A DNA stretch of 64,000 bases from Prostheceraeus crozeri (Eukaryota > Platyhelminthes > Polycladida > Euryleptidae), in assembly GCA_907163375.1 (NCBI GenBank), contig CAJQUW010001841.1, positions 1-64,000 of the forward strand, in the 5' to 3' direction. Under the pieces are notes generated by a model that made no database searches, was not told where the DNA came from, and saw nothing but the letters and a program-made list of their open reading frames with translations. Shown here in pieces: positions 39,584 through 50,778 of this stretch. Positions within the stretch are counted from its first letter, which is position 1; every line of letters starts with the position of its first letter. A program made the translations under genes and the position numbers.

Positions 39584-40755
39584 GATATGAACAAGAAGTC
39601 AAAAATTATTACTACATGCCGACACAGGCGAAAATATATCTTCCCCAATGCAAAATAACATTCACAACGTTCATGTCTAATATCACGCCAATCATAGACT
39701 TTTAATTTCAAAAGTTATTATATCTCCTCTATAGTACAGCACATGGTGAACTTCCCTCTGCATTTGATGTCACATTTGCAAATCGGCTCAGCCGTGAAAC
39801 TAATTGTACCGTTAGAAATGGAATTTAAAATCTGAATTTTTCTAGTTTTTTTACAATAACATTAATATATTATTATTATGAATATTCGCAACATCCTTTA
39901 TTTCTTTGATTTGGTTAAAATCTCTGATCATCATTCATTTGCACATATACGTACATATGAATACGGTGACTTGATAAGTAGGCACATACTGTGTTGTCTT
40001 TTAGCTATTTTATTGCAACATGGCTCCCTCAAAATTAGGTCATACTAAGAATTTTCAGCACGTTTTTGAGAAAATTCCAAGACAAATGGTGTGACCTGAT
40101 AACACTCGAAATTGCAGCTCAGCATGGGAGTTACATGGAGTGCCCAAGTTGACGTGCAGCTTCAGTTTAATAATTTAGAAAATTGTTATTCAGTATCCAG
40201 AAAAATTATGTGTATAGCTCGGTGGAAGAGTTCGCTCAATAGCATTGAAGAAACGAGTACTACTTTTATCAATATATAATTAGTATGATTACTTATACCT
40301 GTATACAGTTAGCATGGATTTTTCATGCTTCTGTTCGTTTGTGGGCATCGACTAGGGCCTAAAATACTGAAAATACTATTAATGTCTGAAGATGCTGTCA
40401 ACATTGAATATGCAACTGGAATTACCAGTCTTTTAGAATTGCAAGTGAAAAGGAAGATTTAAGAGATGAACGTTTTAGAGTAAAAGTTCAATAAATTAGT
40501 CATGATATCTTGATTATCGTGCGGTTTTTCCTAACTTTCTGCTATTCTTCAATCAGTTAGGATGGCACAAGATGTCAGTGCTACCAGTGGACCTACATCA
40601 ACAATTGCATGTAATACATTTACAGACGACTCCAGCGCAAGTTGTAGGCTAGTCCTCACGGTCGCTGCGTAGGCCTACATAGTTATTTGCAAAGCATTCC
40701 TTTGCAATTGTTCTAACATACACCGAAAATCCAGTATCCAAAGCGAATTAGATCA
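39580..40755. other. Non-coding stretch
   Basis: AT-rich intron sequence with no gene or repeat that I can identify. Confidence 0.5.
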
Positions 40756-41118
40756 CATGAAGCTGTTCGACTTTTGTGGACAGAAACTGGGAATAACCTT
40801 GCGATTCTCCGATCCTAGGAGCCAAACTCGTTGGACACTTGTAGGTCAGAAAGTGACGACCGAATGTTTCAAGCCGCTGCTTGCGATGATTCCTGGTTTG
40901 TAGTTCGTATCACAAGCCGAAATGGCAACATTGTAGCCGCTTTGTTCATGAAAAGGCAAGCTGATGAGAAATTCCGCTGGTCACCTAATGAGGATATGGA
41001 TGAATTTGATGTGTCCACCATTGTGGGAGATATCCGAAGTCCCTACTCATCAGGGAGAATTCGAATTGTCCATACTTTTGATTCGAATGATTTACGGACC
41101 ATTCAAAACGTGTTTTGA
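40756..41118 (+). pseudogene. Unrecognised, probably decayed coding fragment
   Basis: From 40831 an open frame of 95 residues reads with unusually protein-like composition (DDRMFQAAACDDSWFVVRIT, GNIVAALFMKRQADEKFRWS, MDEFDVSTIVGDIRSPYSSG). Just upstream another frame gives FCGQKLGITLRFSDPRSQTR, as if one frameshift separated two parts of one protein. I do not recognise the family. It has no splice sites tying it to ITPK1, and the ITPK1 reading phase does not need it. It may be a relic of a transposon gene or chance. Confidence 0.3.
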
Positions 41119-42147
41119 AATATCTAGGAGCGGCTACATTTGAAATTTGTGTAGTTCGGAAAACATACTCACGTATTTTTCGCACGCGAAGCGTCGTGAC
41201 ATTTTGCATGTGGCGTCGCAACATTGAATAACTTCAATTTAGGATTTAACAGCTGTAGGATGAGACTTTCCTCATACCAGTCATTAAGGAAGAGCGCGTC
41301 TAGAACATGTCCACAAAAAGAATGAAAATATCGCCTCAATTCGCAGAAAAATAAATAAGCACAACACAACAAAAAAAACCGATGTTGCATTCGCATAACG
41401 TCGTAACTTTGTCATAAAATGATATTGCGTGGCAGGGTGGGATCTTCCTCATCCACGTGTTGGTGTGAATATTCAAGAAGAAGCTGTTGCTGACGTTCAC
41501 ATAATCTACTCCTTGAGTCTAGAAGTTACTCGGGTCGTCTAACAGAAGATGGACTCAAGACCAGATTACCTAGCGGCTGTGCCAATGCTTCTGCCAAAGC
41601 AGTTGTGATGTATATAGCTCTTCGTGTGCTGGTTCCAGTTAGGTCCAATGCAGTGCCAACCGCTGGGGTGATACCTCAACTCTCGGAAATGTCTCAATGC
41701 TGATGTCGACGGGAAAATGAGAGGGGCATCACTGCACGACGAGGCTCAAAGAATTTTAAGAGGATGAGATTCAACTGCTCCGTTGGACACCTAACGGTGT
41801 GAAGCAAACTCGATAACCTTCCTTAGTATGACAACACCGGCTAACTCCCTTGCTACCCGATTTAACGCCTTTGGTTGCTGCTCATTTCTTCCACTTCTCT
41901 TTGTCTAGCTAGAATTTAGCCCGAGTTCTCCTTGCAGTCCTTCCTCTCCCCTTCCCATGTTACTAATCAGGAATGCCTTCGCTACTATAAATAACACACT
42001 TCTTCACATTGCCGTTCAGATGGGTGTAATGATGTTATTCATCTCATTTGCTTCATATCTCATTTAGACTGAAGTGTTGTACAATAATTCTGCCTTACAA
42101 AGGAGCATTATCAAATAACATGAATTCAATATCTAAATTTGAGCTAA
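41119..42147. other. Non-coding stretch
   Basis: Mixed-composition intron sequence. No exon, TIR or microsatellite was recognised. Confidence 0.45.
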
Positions 42148-42478
42148 AAAAATAGCCTCTGACGTCATCAGGTGACCTTTAATGACTTTTTTGGCCTCAT
42201 GGCATGATAGATAGCGGCCATATTTATATTCATTGGTAATACATTATATGGCTCTAAAATTGTTGGCTTGGTCACAAATCTACATTTTATGTTCACGCAC
42301 TATGCAATTGCATTGATCACTTGACCCATCAAAAGGCATGATTTTTGGACCTTAAATGCTTTTTTTAATGAAAACAAGCATTTTAGTCCAATATAATATA
42401 TTACCAACAGATAGAAATGTCATTCTACGAGGTCAGAAAGGTCATCTGAGGTCATTTGATGACGTCAAAGGCTATTTT
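42148..42478. mobile_element. MITE-like inverted-repeat element rich in AGGTCA
   Basis: Arms 42148-42187 (AATAGCCTCTGACGTCATCA...) and 42441-42478 (reverse complement, about 80 percent) enclose about 250 bp. Each arm has a perfect TGACGTCA (42160-42167, 42460-42467). AGGTCA occurs at 42430-42435, 42439-42444 and 42449-42454, and TGACCT at 42496-42501 and 42507-42512 just outside. Target duplication was not resolved. Confidence 0.65.
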
Positions 42479-42484
42479 AACAAT

Positions 42485-43796
42485 TTTTTCACATTTGACC
42501 TTACTTTGACCTCTCTGGGCGACCCCTAAACCTTGATCAATCGAGCTAAAGCTTTACATGTACAATTTTCTTACCAAAAGGAATACTTTTGGCGACGTGC
42601 ACCCTGACTTTTCCAACTTTCGATTTTTTTTATGTTTTTTATATTCGATATAAAAAATGCAACGATATTGACCCGCTTTCTTCTGATTTAATAGTCCAAG
42701 GGATTGGGGTTTCAGAATATAATCGCATTATCATCAAAAGGATCGCTTGTTTACGAAAATATTCAATTGTAGGAGACATCCTTAACGGATGCTCATTATG
42801 AAACTTTTTGAATTTTGCCATTATCTCAATCGATAACAATGAGTTAGCAAAGCTGTGTTTCTCCCATTCTGACATTGTCCAAAAGTATGACAGATCTATG
42901 TTTAAGATGAAAAGGCGTTTAACAAATCATGTTTGGCACATATGCTGATTCGTAGGCTCATAGACATTTAAGATTTGAATTACTTTAAAAAGAATCACTG
43001 CTTTCAACAGGAATGACCCTTCAATATGGATTTTGAAACTCGTAAAGAGCTTTTGCTATCTTTTTCAAAAACGAAAACATGATCTCAGCTTTTTAAGCCT
43101 ATAATCATCTCTGCAATGTCAATAACATCCGATTGTCTCATTACATCGTTAGTAATTTGATGATACTGGATGAAACTGGCTCGACCATTTCAGAGACTGG
43201 AGAAGTCAAAACATGAATTCTCAGTTATTGTGAAATCAGTATCCTCATGAGGGAGTTTGGTACTGTTATCTCGACCGGCTAGGCTATATTCAGTAGTTTT
43301 CAACCGACATGACCATATCATGGTGGGACCAGAGAGCCTCATCCAGATCTGAAAAATCTCCTAGTCAAGCAGGTTTCTGGATTGGTTTCTCTAAGGACTT
43401 GAGCCTGACTCCTTTTGACACGTTGACAGTTTGAAAAGCCCTGTTGGTAGTTTTATGCTACAGAGACATGCTATTCCTCAAATTCAGTATTCGGTATAGC
43501 TCATGGAAATCATACTCTAGTAACATGGTGCGTAACCATAACATAACAGTTTTGTTCGATAATAGGGATATTACGTGAAAATCATGCAAGATTAAATGAT
43601 AAAATCTCATAAAATGTATGTTTTCATCACCGAAACTTTTCATGAAAAGCATATTCGTTAATATGATTATGTAGACCTGCTGTAAAATCCCATACCCTGA
43701 ATAACTCTAACCAGAAACAAGCAGGTTGATATCGTTCGTACTTACTGAGATATCAACATTTACTTTTTTCAGCGACTTTTGAATCACCCTCGATAT
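42485..43796. other. Non-coding stretch with a possible mariner end
   Basis: At 43769-43792 CAGCGACTTTTGAATCACCC followed by TCGATA looks like a right-hand mariner-type TIR next to TA, but no matching left end or transposase was found. Otherwise nothing. Confidence 0.4.
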
Positions 43797-43990
43797 ATAT
43801 AAGTAAAATGAAATAAACCAGAAGTCAAGGCCCTGTAATGCGACCGGTTTCGGCGTATATTTAGCACCTACTCATGCAAACAGGAATACATGAAAGGAAA
43901 TGAATTTCATCAATTAACAAATAAATCTATGCTTGGTTCAGTAAAGGCTTAAATTCTAAAATGAGATTGCTCTGTTTATATTCCCTTTCA

Positions 43991-44690
43991 TTACGAGTAG
44001 CATTGTGAGGCAATTGTAACAGTGGCAGGAGTAACAATTGACAGGAGTGAACGAGGTTGTTTGTACGAGGCTTGCATTTCGAAATTTTCAAATGGGATTA
44101 GTAACTTAACACTATTAAAAGTTGGCTTTATTATATTTCTATATATATCAGGATTGTTGGGGTTGAATGTTGTCACAAAAGTAAGTTTATTTTTACTTTC
44201 TTTAGTTTATTTACCCTGCTCATTTCCTTGCTCTTTTTATCTATTAGAAGTGCTATTTCTATCGAACCATTTATTAGTTCTTCGGGATAATTTAGCTTTC
44301 TTAAATTTACTTTTAGTTTGTTCATTCTTGTGTTCAGATTATTCTTTTTTGAAACTATAAGTTTTCATCTGAAAGCTAAATTAAATGAGATGTTTCGTAA
44401 AATATGTTTAGGATGACACGAGTTAAATGGAACATATGTTTTACTATCCGTTGGTTTTTAAATATATCTGTTTCTATCTTATCATTTTTTGTATAAATTC
44501 TTACATCCAAAAATGTTATTGATGATGATGAGCTGTAATCCATTGTAAATTCTATATTGGGATGAAGATTATTTGAATATCATGGAGTTGTACAACATTA
44601 CCAAGAAGATATTTAGACTATTGTTTCGTTCTTTTGGCCACAAGAATGTGGTAATATTGCACAACTCCATGAATGCATGTTCGTACATCC
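43991..44690 (-). pseudogene. PLE-H left half: RT end and linker
   Basis: On the minus strand from about 44630: RYLDYCFVLL (the YLDD box with Asp to Tyr), NLHPNIEFTMDYSSSSSITF, LDVRIYTKNDKIETDIF, YVPFNSCHPKHILRNISFNL, then the linker LTFVTTFNPNNPDIYRNIIK and FENFEMQASYKQPRSLLSIV. After this the coding jumps to the C-terminal end (VTIASQCYS region), so the nuclease is deleted. Several frameshifts. Confidence 0.82.
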
Positions 44691-44699
44691 AATTGAATT

Positions 44700-45427
44700 G
44701 ACGAACTAAAAGTAAATTTAAGAAAACTAAATCATCCCGAAGAACTAATAAATGGTTCGATAGAAAAAGCACTTCTAATAGATAAAGAGAGTAAGGAAAA
44801 TGAGCAGGGTAAAGAAATTGAAGAAAGTAAAAATATACTTACTTTTGTGACAGCATCTAACCCCAACAATCCTGAATATGTATAGAAATATAATAAAACT
44901 AACTTTTGATAGTGTTAAGTTACTAAACTCATTTGAAAATTTCGAAATGCAAGCCTCATACAAACAACCTCGTTCACTCCTGTCAATACTTAGAAAGGGA
45001 CAATGTTAGAAAGTTTACAGGCATCACTAAGTGTAACGACAAAAGGTGTATATGTTGCCTACATGTTATTGAAGGGAAGAAAATTCAACTGAAAGATGAT
45101 CTCACTTTCACCATTAATTGCAATATGTCTTGTGTCTCGAATAACGTTATCTATATGTTACGGTGCAAAGGTTGTAATCAATTTTATTTAGGACAGACAG
45201 GGGACATTTAGCGTAATAGGGTGGCTGTCCACAGACATCATATTGCTCATCCAAGTCAATCTCCTCTCGAGGTCAGCCGTCATATTTCTAGGTGCGCTAG
45301 AAATCTACAGATACAGTTTGAAGTTGCTTCACTGTTGCAATTGCCTCACAATGCTACTCGTAATGAAATGGAATATAAGCAGAGCAATCTCATTTTAGAA
45401 TTTAAGCCTATGCTGAACCAAGCATAG
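44700..45427 (+). pseudogene. PLE-H right half: linker and GIY-YIG endonuclease
   Basis: On the plus strand: LNHPEELINGSIEKALLIDK, ILTFVTASNPNNPEYV and a stop, the Cys-rich ITKCNDKRCICCLHVIEGKK, then INCNMSCVSNNVIYMLRCKG and NQFYLGQTGDI followed by a stop at 45209-45211. It then continues NRVAVHRHHIAHPSQSPLEV to LILEFKPMLNQA. The Tyr of GIY-YIG's second motif is Leu (FYLG). Frameshifts and stops inactivate it. Confidence 0.87.
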
Positions 45428-45587
45428 ATTTATTTGTTAATTGATGAAATTCATTTCCTTTCATGTATTCCTGTTTGCATGAGTAGGTGCTAAATATACG
45501 CCGAAACAGGTCGCATTACAGGGCCTTGACTTCTGGTTTATTTCATTTTACTTATTTGACTACATATTCATATATTCATTTTTTGTA

Positions 45588-46160
45588 TTATATATATATA
45601 TATATATATGAAAAATGAACAAAAATTAATTTAGTGATTAATTGTAAATGATGAATTATATATTGAATAATATCATGTATAAATTATGTATTATATGTAA
45701 CATTTGCAAAAACATTTATATTGGTAGCACTATAAGACTACTTCATCAACGTTTTAAAGAACATTTAACAAACAAAAACTTATCAGTAAACAAGCACAGA
45801 GAAGCATGCAATGCCAACGCTGATAGATATGACATCGATATCATTGACCTTGACCCCGATGAGACGAATTTGCGATTGCAAGAAGCCATCCTAATAAAGA
45901 AATATAATCCTCAAATTAACTCAAAATCAGAGGTTGAAGAATTGAAAGACTTTTATATCCTTGATTTTTATGAATTTCTTTTAACGCATAACTTAACATG
46001 TTTTTTAACTCTATGTTTTCCACAGATTCTCCAACTTCTATGCAACATTGCATAATCATCCTACAATGTTTTTTACGATCAAAATTTGAAATTGATTTTC
46101 TGCATAATGTATGATTCAGAACCTGATGATGGCCTTGGATATAAGGTCGTAATATATAGT
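45588..46160 (+). mobile_element. Penelope-like fragment PLE-I
   Basis: It starts at a (TA)n run (45588-45609), has a GIY-YIG frame (45648-46055) and ends with ACCTGATGATGGCCTTGGAT and ATAAGGTCG at about 46118-46147. That end keeps the CTGATGA box of the hammerhead core exactly, but the GAAA box is changed (GTAA). Confidence 0.83.
45648..46055 (+). pseudogene. PLE-I GIY-YIG endonuclease fragment
   Basis: The 135-residue frame reads YKLCIICNICKNIYIGSTIR, LLHQRFKEHLTNKNLSVNKH and LQEAILIKKYNPQINSKSEV: a complete-looking GIY-YIG core with the catalytic Tyr, Gly, Arg and Glu in place. It differs clearly from the other copies (YIGSTIRLLHQRF against YIGQTGDSFRKR), so it is another PLE lineage. RT is missing; the last 35 residues are hydrophobic read-through of the 3' region. 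The first Met is arbitrary. Confidence 0.8.
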
Positions 46161-46653
46161 TAATAATAGCCTATATTTTTACTTGCCATCACCGTACTTG
46201 GCTTTCCCAAAACTTCTAATTAAAATTGCATTATATTAGTATTATAAATGATAAATTATAAATGAATATAATATGAAAAATGGCAAAAACAAATAAAGCA
46301 TACTAACATTTATTTCGGAGCATCTGTAGTACATATACTCTATAGAAGTTTTAGCCATGTTATCCGGTGGATTTATGCAAATCTTTTCAAACTACTACAA
46401 GGAAAGTTATCGAAATTTTGTATATTCGTACGATGTAACGCTGTTACACATGGAATTGTCCTCTTATACTTTTAGGCACATCTCTATTAAATGCTCACAA
46501 TGAGGTTTAAAATTTGCCAGCGTTAATGTCGCGACACTCGCGAGGTTTCTCAAGAGACTTTGGATAATTAGCAATCTTACATTTGTTAGTATACAGAAAA
46601 TAAACAAGTAGATAACTCAATTATATTTTCCTTCAGTGCTTTATTTTTTTCAG

Positions 46654-46752
46654 AGAATAAAGTGTACTTGCCAAACTTTTGTATCATTGACGATAATGAT
46701 ACAGATCTATCTCTCAATCGGATGCTGAAATCGGATGTGCGTTTTCCAATCG
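46654..46752 (+). CDS. ITPK1: Inositol-tetrakisphosphate 1-kinase, internal exon (2 of 4 seen)
   Basis: This 99-nt exon lies between TTTTTTTCAG and GTGAGC. It takes one base from the previous exon (C plus AG gives Gln) and leaves one G for the next. The peptide reads NKVYLPNFCIIDDNDTDLSL, then NRMLKSDVRFPI. It corresponds to the ITPK1 segment between the VLDP region and the ATP-grasp lysine, where the vertebrate protein reads PPFMEL and later FPFICK. The phase fits both neighbours exactly, which is strong evidence that this is a real exon although it is only 33 codons long. Confidence 0.87.
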
Positions 46753-48229
46753 GTGAGCAATAAATTTGAACAGTTGAGGTCAATGTTGCGCATTCTCATT
46801 TTAATGAAAAAATGGCAGGCAAGCAATTTTTTGTATTTGTCTATGCTAGGCGATAACCGTCGTTTTCTCCTCAAATGTCACCCGGTGATTTTTGTCGGCA
46901 CGATTAATCCCGCAATTATGTTACTATGTGTTGTCATTGTGTCAATGAAATGATCTTCCATTACAATATTCATTTACAAATATAACAAATAAGTTAGGTG
47001 TGAGATCATTTAATTTTTGATAATAAATTTGAATTTACTAGCGATTTCTCTCAAATTTCAAATCGCCAATTTAGGACATTCAAATTCATTTAAATCATTC
47101 ACATGTTGCGCGTAAAAATTAGTTTGTAAATAGGTTACATGCTTCAACAAATTCGTCAGACAATGAGACGAAAAAAGCTACTGTTTATGTTAGTTAACAT
47201 CCTGAAATGCATATGAAGACCATGGCCAATATTGATCCATCAAAGATTGAAATGACATGTAAAAGAAGGATCAATAAGCTAATTTGCGTGCATTGTTGAT
47301 GGCAAGACAATGCTTCTATTTAATTTCGCGCATTGAGCTTTAGTGAAGTTGCGGCCAGTGGTGAGTCGTAGTTTGGGTCATTGATTTGTGCAAGAAGTTA
47401 AAGCAAGCTTTAATTATCACTTTTTATCAAATAAAAGTCATAAAATTCTGACAATTAGTACACAGCATGGTCGCATACCCGAAATTCTTGTCTACAACCA
47501 ATCTGGTGTAGATAAACAGTCTTCTGACAATTAGACAAAAATTGCGAATTTTCTGACAGATGCACATGTATACCCGAATTTTGCGTAGGATTCATTCAAA
47601 AGGTACTAACTTTAACCTGAACTGTACTTTCAATACCTCCACTGTGACAGGGTATTTATCAAATTTCAAGGAAAACAGATTTTCAGAATTTTTGTATTTC
47701 CATTGCTATTGATTACTTACCACTATTTCAAGGGAATAATCTGAGAGACATGTGAATTAATGTCAAACCGGGCATTTGATGTGCTGGAACGTTTCATTCA
47801 AGTCCATATGTTTATTTGACAATTAAAATCTCTCAATCGGCGACGTTGCTATGACACAATGAATATTAAGTATCACACTGAAAAAACACAGGTCTTTCCA
47901 AAATTTAAACTTCGTCAAATTTTGAGTCAGGGCATCTTTTCACGATTTTCCAATGATTTTCTGTCCTGTGTGAGAGAAGTCCTTCAGTCAGATGCTCTTG
48001 TTCTCATTTTTCTTGTATGAAGAAGGAGCTCTCTCACATCAACTGATTGTCTAATCCTTCATCTTATGAAATACCCCACTCTTTGTTTTGGTATTATTGT
48101 TTATCTTGAGACATAGTTAACGAATGAGTTGGGTGACGTTGACTCGCATGTACGCTTTTTAGGTTTAAAACATGCTTTTGCTCTTTGGATTTGAAAATGA
48201 TAGTATTCGATGAGAAATACAGGGTGTAA

Positions 48230-49414
48230 CAAAAGTTTTACCCACCTTTAATTATGCAAATCAAACTTTGATTACTTATCACACCGTCATGCGAAAGCCT
48301 ATGAATTCGGTATCTACCTAAACAAACCTCTAGGCATTGTATTCGCCCATCAGGTTACTTGTATTATTAATCACAAAACTACAAATCATTTCTTGTTCAC
48401 ATCATTTTTGTTGTAATAAGTAAAATTCATATGTATTGTACATGAGTTATGAAATTTCCCGGAAAATTACGAATTCCAAGAATTTGAGTTAAGAGTATTC
48501 AATGCCACTGCGAGGTGAAAGGCAGCCAGCCAGAGGTTAGATTGATACTTGTTGGTTTCCACAATTTTGTCGTTAACATCCATAACATGAGTTTCAGACC
48601 AGGGTCAGAAACTTTTGTTACAAGAGACGGTAGCACAATTTCAAGGCAAAATTCAACTCTTGTTTTAATCGTACTGCTGTTTTAATTCAGTATTTTTTCA
48701 ATTCAATTTTCGTAAGACTTCAATGCGCAAAAGCATCGACAATGACTCCAAGAGAGCACAGTCGTACAAAAATCCAAGCCCTCTTTGAAGCGGTTGTTTC
48801 AATTCGTAAAATTGCCAAAGACTTCAGGATTCCACGAAAGACTGTTCGATTGTTGTGTAGACGCACAGATGGGCAGACGAAGATAAAAAGCGCAGTGGAA
48901 GACCAAGAAAACTTAGTCCCTCCTCAAAGGATAGGTTGCGCCTACAAATGAAAGATGAGGTCTCTTTCAGCGTTCGAAAAATGGCGACAGCATGTTGTCC
49001 ATAAACACGCCACGGTAAACGGTGATTACTATCGTTGACAAATTCTTCCAATGTATGCTGAATGTGTCCAGTAGATATTTCCTGATACAGAAAGAACTAT
49101 TTTGATGCAGTACGGCGCAACTTTTCACACGGCAAAGGCATCCATTAAGAAATGTGAATTGTTTCCAAATGCTTGGGTGCATTGACCTAGAAACTCGCCT
49201 GATTTAAACTCATTATAACATTTGTGGAGTAAACTTCAACAAATTGTTATGAAGGTACCTTCTGGAGTTTTAGATGTGTTCCTTTCAACATTATGACCAA
49301 CATGTTAATATATTGGCACTATGAATATAAACATAGCATTTATGTCAAATTCCCATGTAAAAAATCCTTAATAATGCAGGTGTTAGGTGGGTCAGAAACT
49401 TTTGTTATACCCTG
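48230..49414 (+). mobile_element. Decayed Tc1/mariner-type transposon
   Basis: TA-flanked ends: CAGGGTGTAACAAAAGTTTT (48230) and, inverted, CAGGGTATAACAAAAGTTTC (ending 49414). Inside are transposase remains in several frames: TKIQALFEAVVSIRKIAKDF, IPRKTVRLL, SGRPRKLSPSSKDRLRLQMK, and later GATFHTAKASIKKCELFPNA and WVHWPRNSPDLN-like sequence with a stop. A third TIR-like copy, GGTCAGAAACTTTTGTTACA, lies internally at 48604-48623, which hints at a rearranged or nested copy. Confidence 0.85.
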
Positions 49415-49639
49415 TACTTGTGCAATCTAATAAATATTGGGTTTGATAATATAATGCTAGCTTCCAAAAATGTTCGTCGACACTTGACAGTGCTTAGAAA
49501 CTTACGGCGGATTTGACAGTTACATGTATTAATTGTGAGAGTTCTAACATCGATTCATTTACTGCTTTTCAAATATATTTATATATTACTTTTATATTTC
49601 TTTGTATTATATTTCTTGGATACATAGCACTGAAAAAGT
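49415..49639. other. Short non-coding interval
   Basis: Nothing recognised between the Tc1-type element and the RTE-like fragment. Confidence 0.4.
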
Positions 49640-50705
49640 GTGGTCGCAGCAAAAGCTGGGCAAGTCGAAGAGAGACATGGTGGTCGAATTATGAAGTGGA
49701 AAGCGCTGAAGCAGAGGTTGGGTTTCAGGCCGTGGCAGCAAAGCTAATCTGAGGCAGTTAGAGCTCCACACACAAATGTGAGAAGGGCTGCAAGGAAGAC
49801 AGCATGGCAGGCGCAAGAGTGCATGCGTCGTGAATTCGCAAAGAGTCTGAGCACCGAAGAAGGAAAGATGAACATCTTCGGAATTGCCAAGCAGATGAAA
49901 GATGAGAGTCAAGAAAGACACAACAAAGACATCCATCTTCACACCTCTTACAGACATATTTCTTTTATCTCACCTCTTGCGAAAACAGTAGAAGAGATCA
50001 GTCTCACAATCATCTCAAAACTCGTCCTTCGCTGCATAAATCAGAGCAAACACTAGACAATCGCACACGCAGAACATTATCACAACTCCAGCCAACAAAT
50101 CACCCCTCTTTTACAATATAAACCCCTCTGGCCACTCTTCTTCTCTTTGTCATCATTGCAAATTCACTTGTATACACATCCACACAACGCTCACGCCTTG
50201 GGACCTCTGGTTTCCCCCGTCAGGTGTACAGCTCATCCCTCCACTGGTAGTACCTGAGGGCTCTACCCCCGACCCCCTCCCAATAGTAGGGAAGGGGTGG
50301 GTTGACACCACCAGTAGGAGAGTCAAGACTTACTAAGGGTTCGTTGCCTGAAAAACAGTTCTGGCTAAGTTGTCCAACACTCGAAGCACGGGGGGAGGCG
50401 TGATAAACCGTGAGTTGTCTCAAAGCAAGATGAGGTCAAACAGAGGTGGAGAGAGTTCATAAATCAATTGATGAATGTCGAGATCGAATGTGACAATTAT
50501 ACAAGCTGTCTTAAGATAGAGGGCCCGATCACTAGCGTGACGGAAGAGGATGCTTTGATAGCTCTAACTGCCACCAAGAAGATATTAAGGTCTCCAGGAC
50601 TGTCTGACAGAGTGAATGAAATGTTTCTGCACAGTGAGGAAGCCTCGATCAGATGGCTGACCATGTTGCTCAAATTGATCATCTGTGGTGAGCGAATTTC
50701 GTAGA
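49640..50705 (+). pseudogene. RTE-like LINE ORF2 fragment (linker to RT start)
   Basis: Plus-strand pieces read RRETWWSNYEVESAEAEVGF, RRAARKTAWQAQECMRREFA and EEGKMNIFGIAKQMKDESQ, the stretch between endonuclease and RT in RTE-type LINEs (compare EGEKLIFKIAKSRSQK in the RTE at 37212). After an interruption at about 49920-50430 it resumes with RWREFINQLMNVEIE, PITSVTEEDALIALTATKKI and ASIRWLTMLLKLIICGERIS, the RT finger region. Stops and frameshifts are frequent, and the catalytic palm is missing. Confidence 0.72.
49920..50430. mobile_element. Insertion of unknown type in the RTE-like fragment
   Basis: About 510 bp interrupt the LINE frame between KQMKDES and the RWREFINQL region. The left half is C/T-rich on the plus strand; the right half is GC-rich and reads on the minus strand SPRASSVGQLSQNCFSGNEP, LVSLDSPTGGVNPPLPYYWE. 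I have the impression of a leader region of another LINE, but cannot prove it. Confidence 0.45.
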
Positions 50706-50778
50706 GTTGTTCGGAGCGTTCTCATCCCAGTCTAAAAAGGGAAAGAGGAGTCGCTGTGATGTGAATCCTGCAGAGCGA

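Larger units (their letters stand above)
43800..45553. mobile_element. Penelope-like palindrome PLE-H (inverted dimer)
   Basis: The left half is a minus-strand PLE copy and the right half a plus-strand one. Arm pairs: about 43803-44017 with 45334-45553 (C-terminus, 3' untranslated region and terminal motif), and 44030-44320 with 44698-44990 (linker). The left half lost the GIY-YIG core; the right half lost RT. The terminal motif reads GCATGAGTAGGTGCTAAATA then CGCCGAAAC on the coding strand. An RT fragment lies at the centre (44365-44690, minus). Confidence 0.9.
19080..46653 (+). other. ITPK1 intron of about 27.6 kb filled with transposons
   Basis: It is bounded by GTAAGT at 19080 and TTTTTTTCAG at 46644-46653. 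It contains the Penelope-like cluster, a BEL/Pao element, a mariner element and an RTE LINE. The part from 19082 to 19707 shows no repeat or gene that I recognise. Confidence 0.85.

Noticed and set aside
39448-39711. Open frames with YIYIYI runs over TA tracts, also at 19667-19861
   Set aside because: They are read-through of (TA)n microsatellites.
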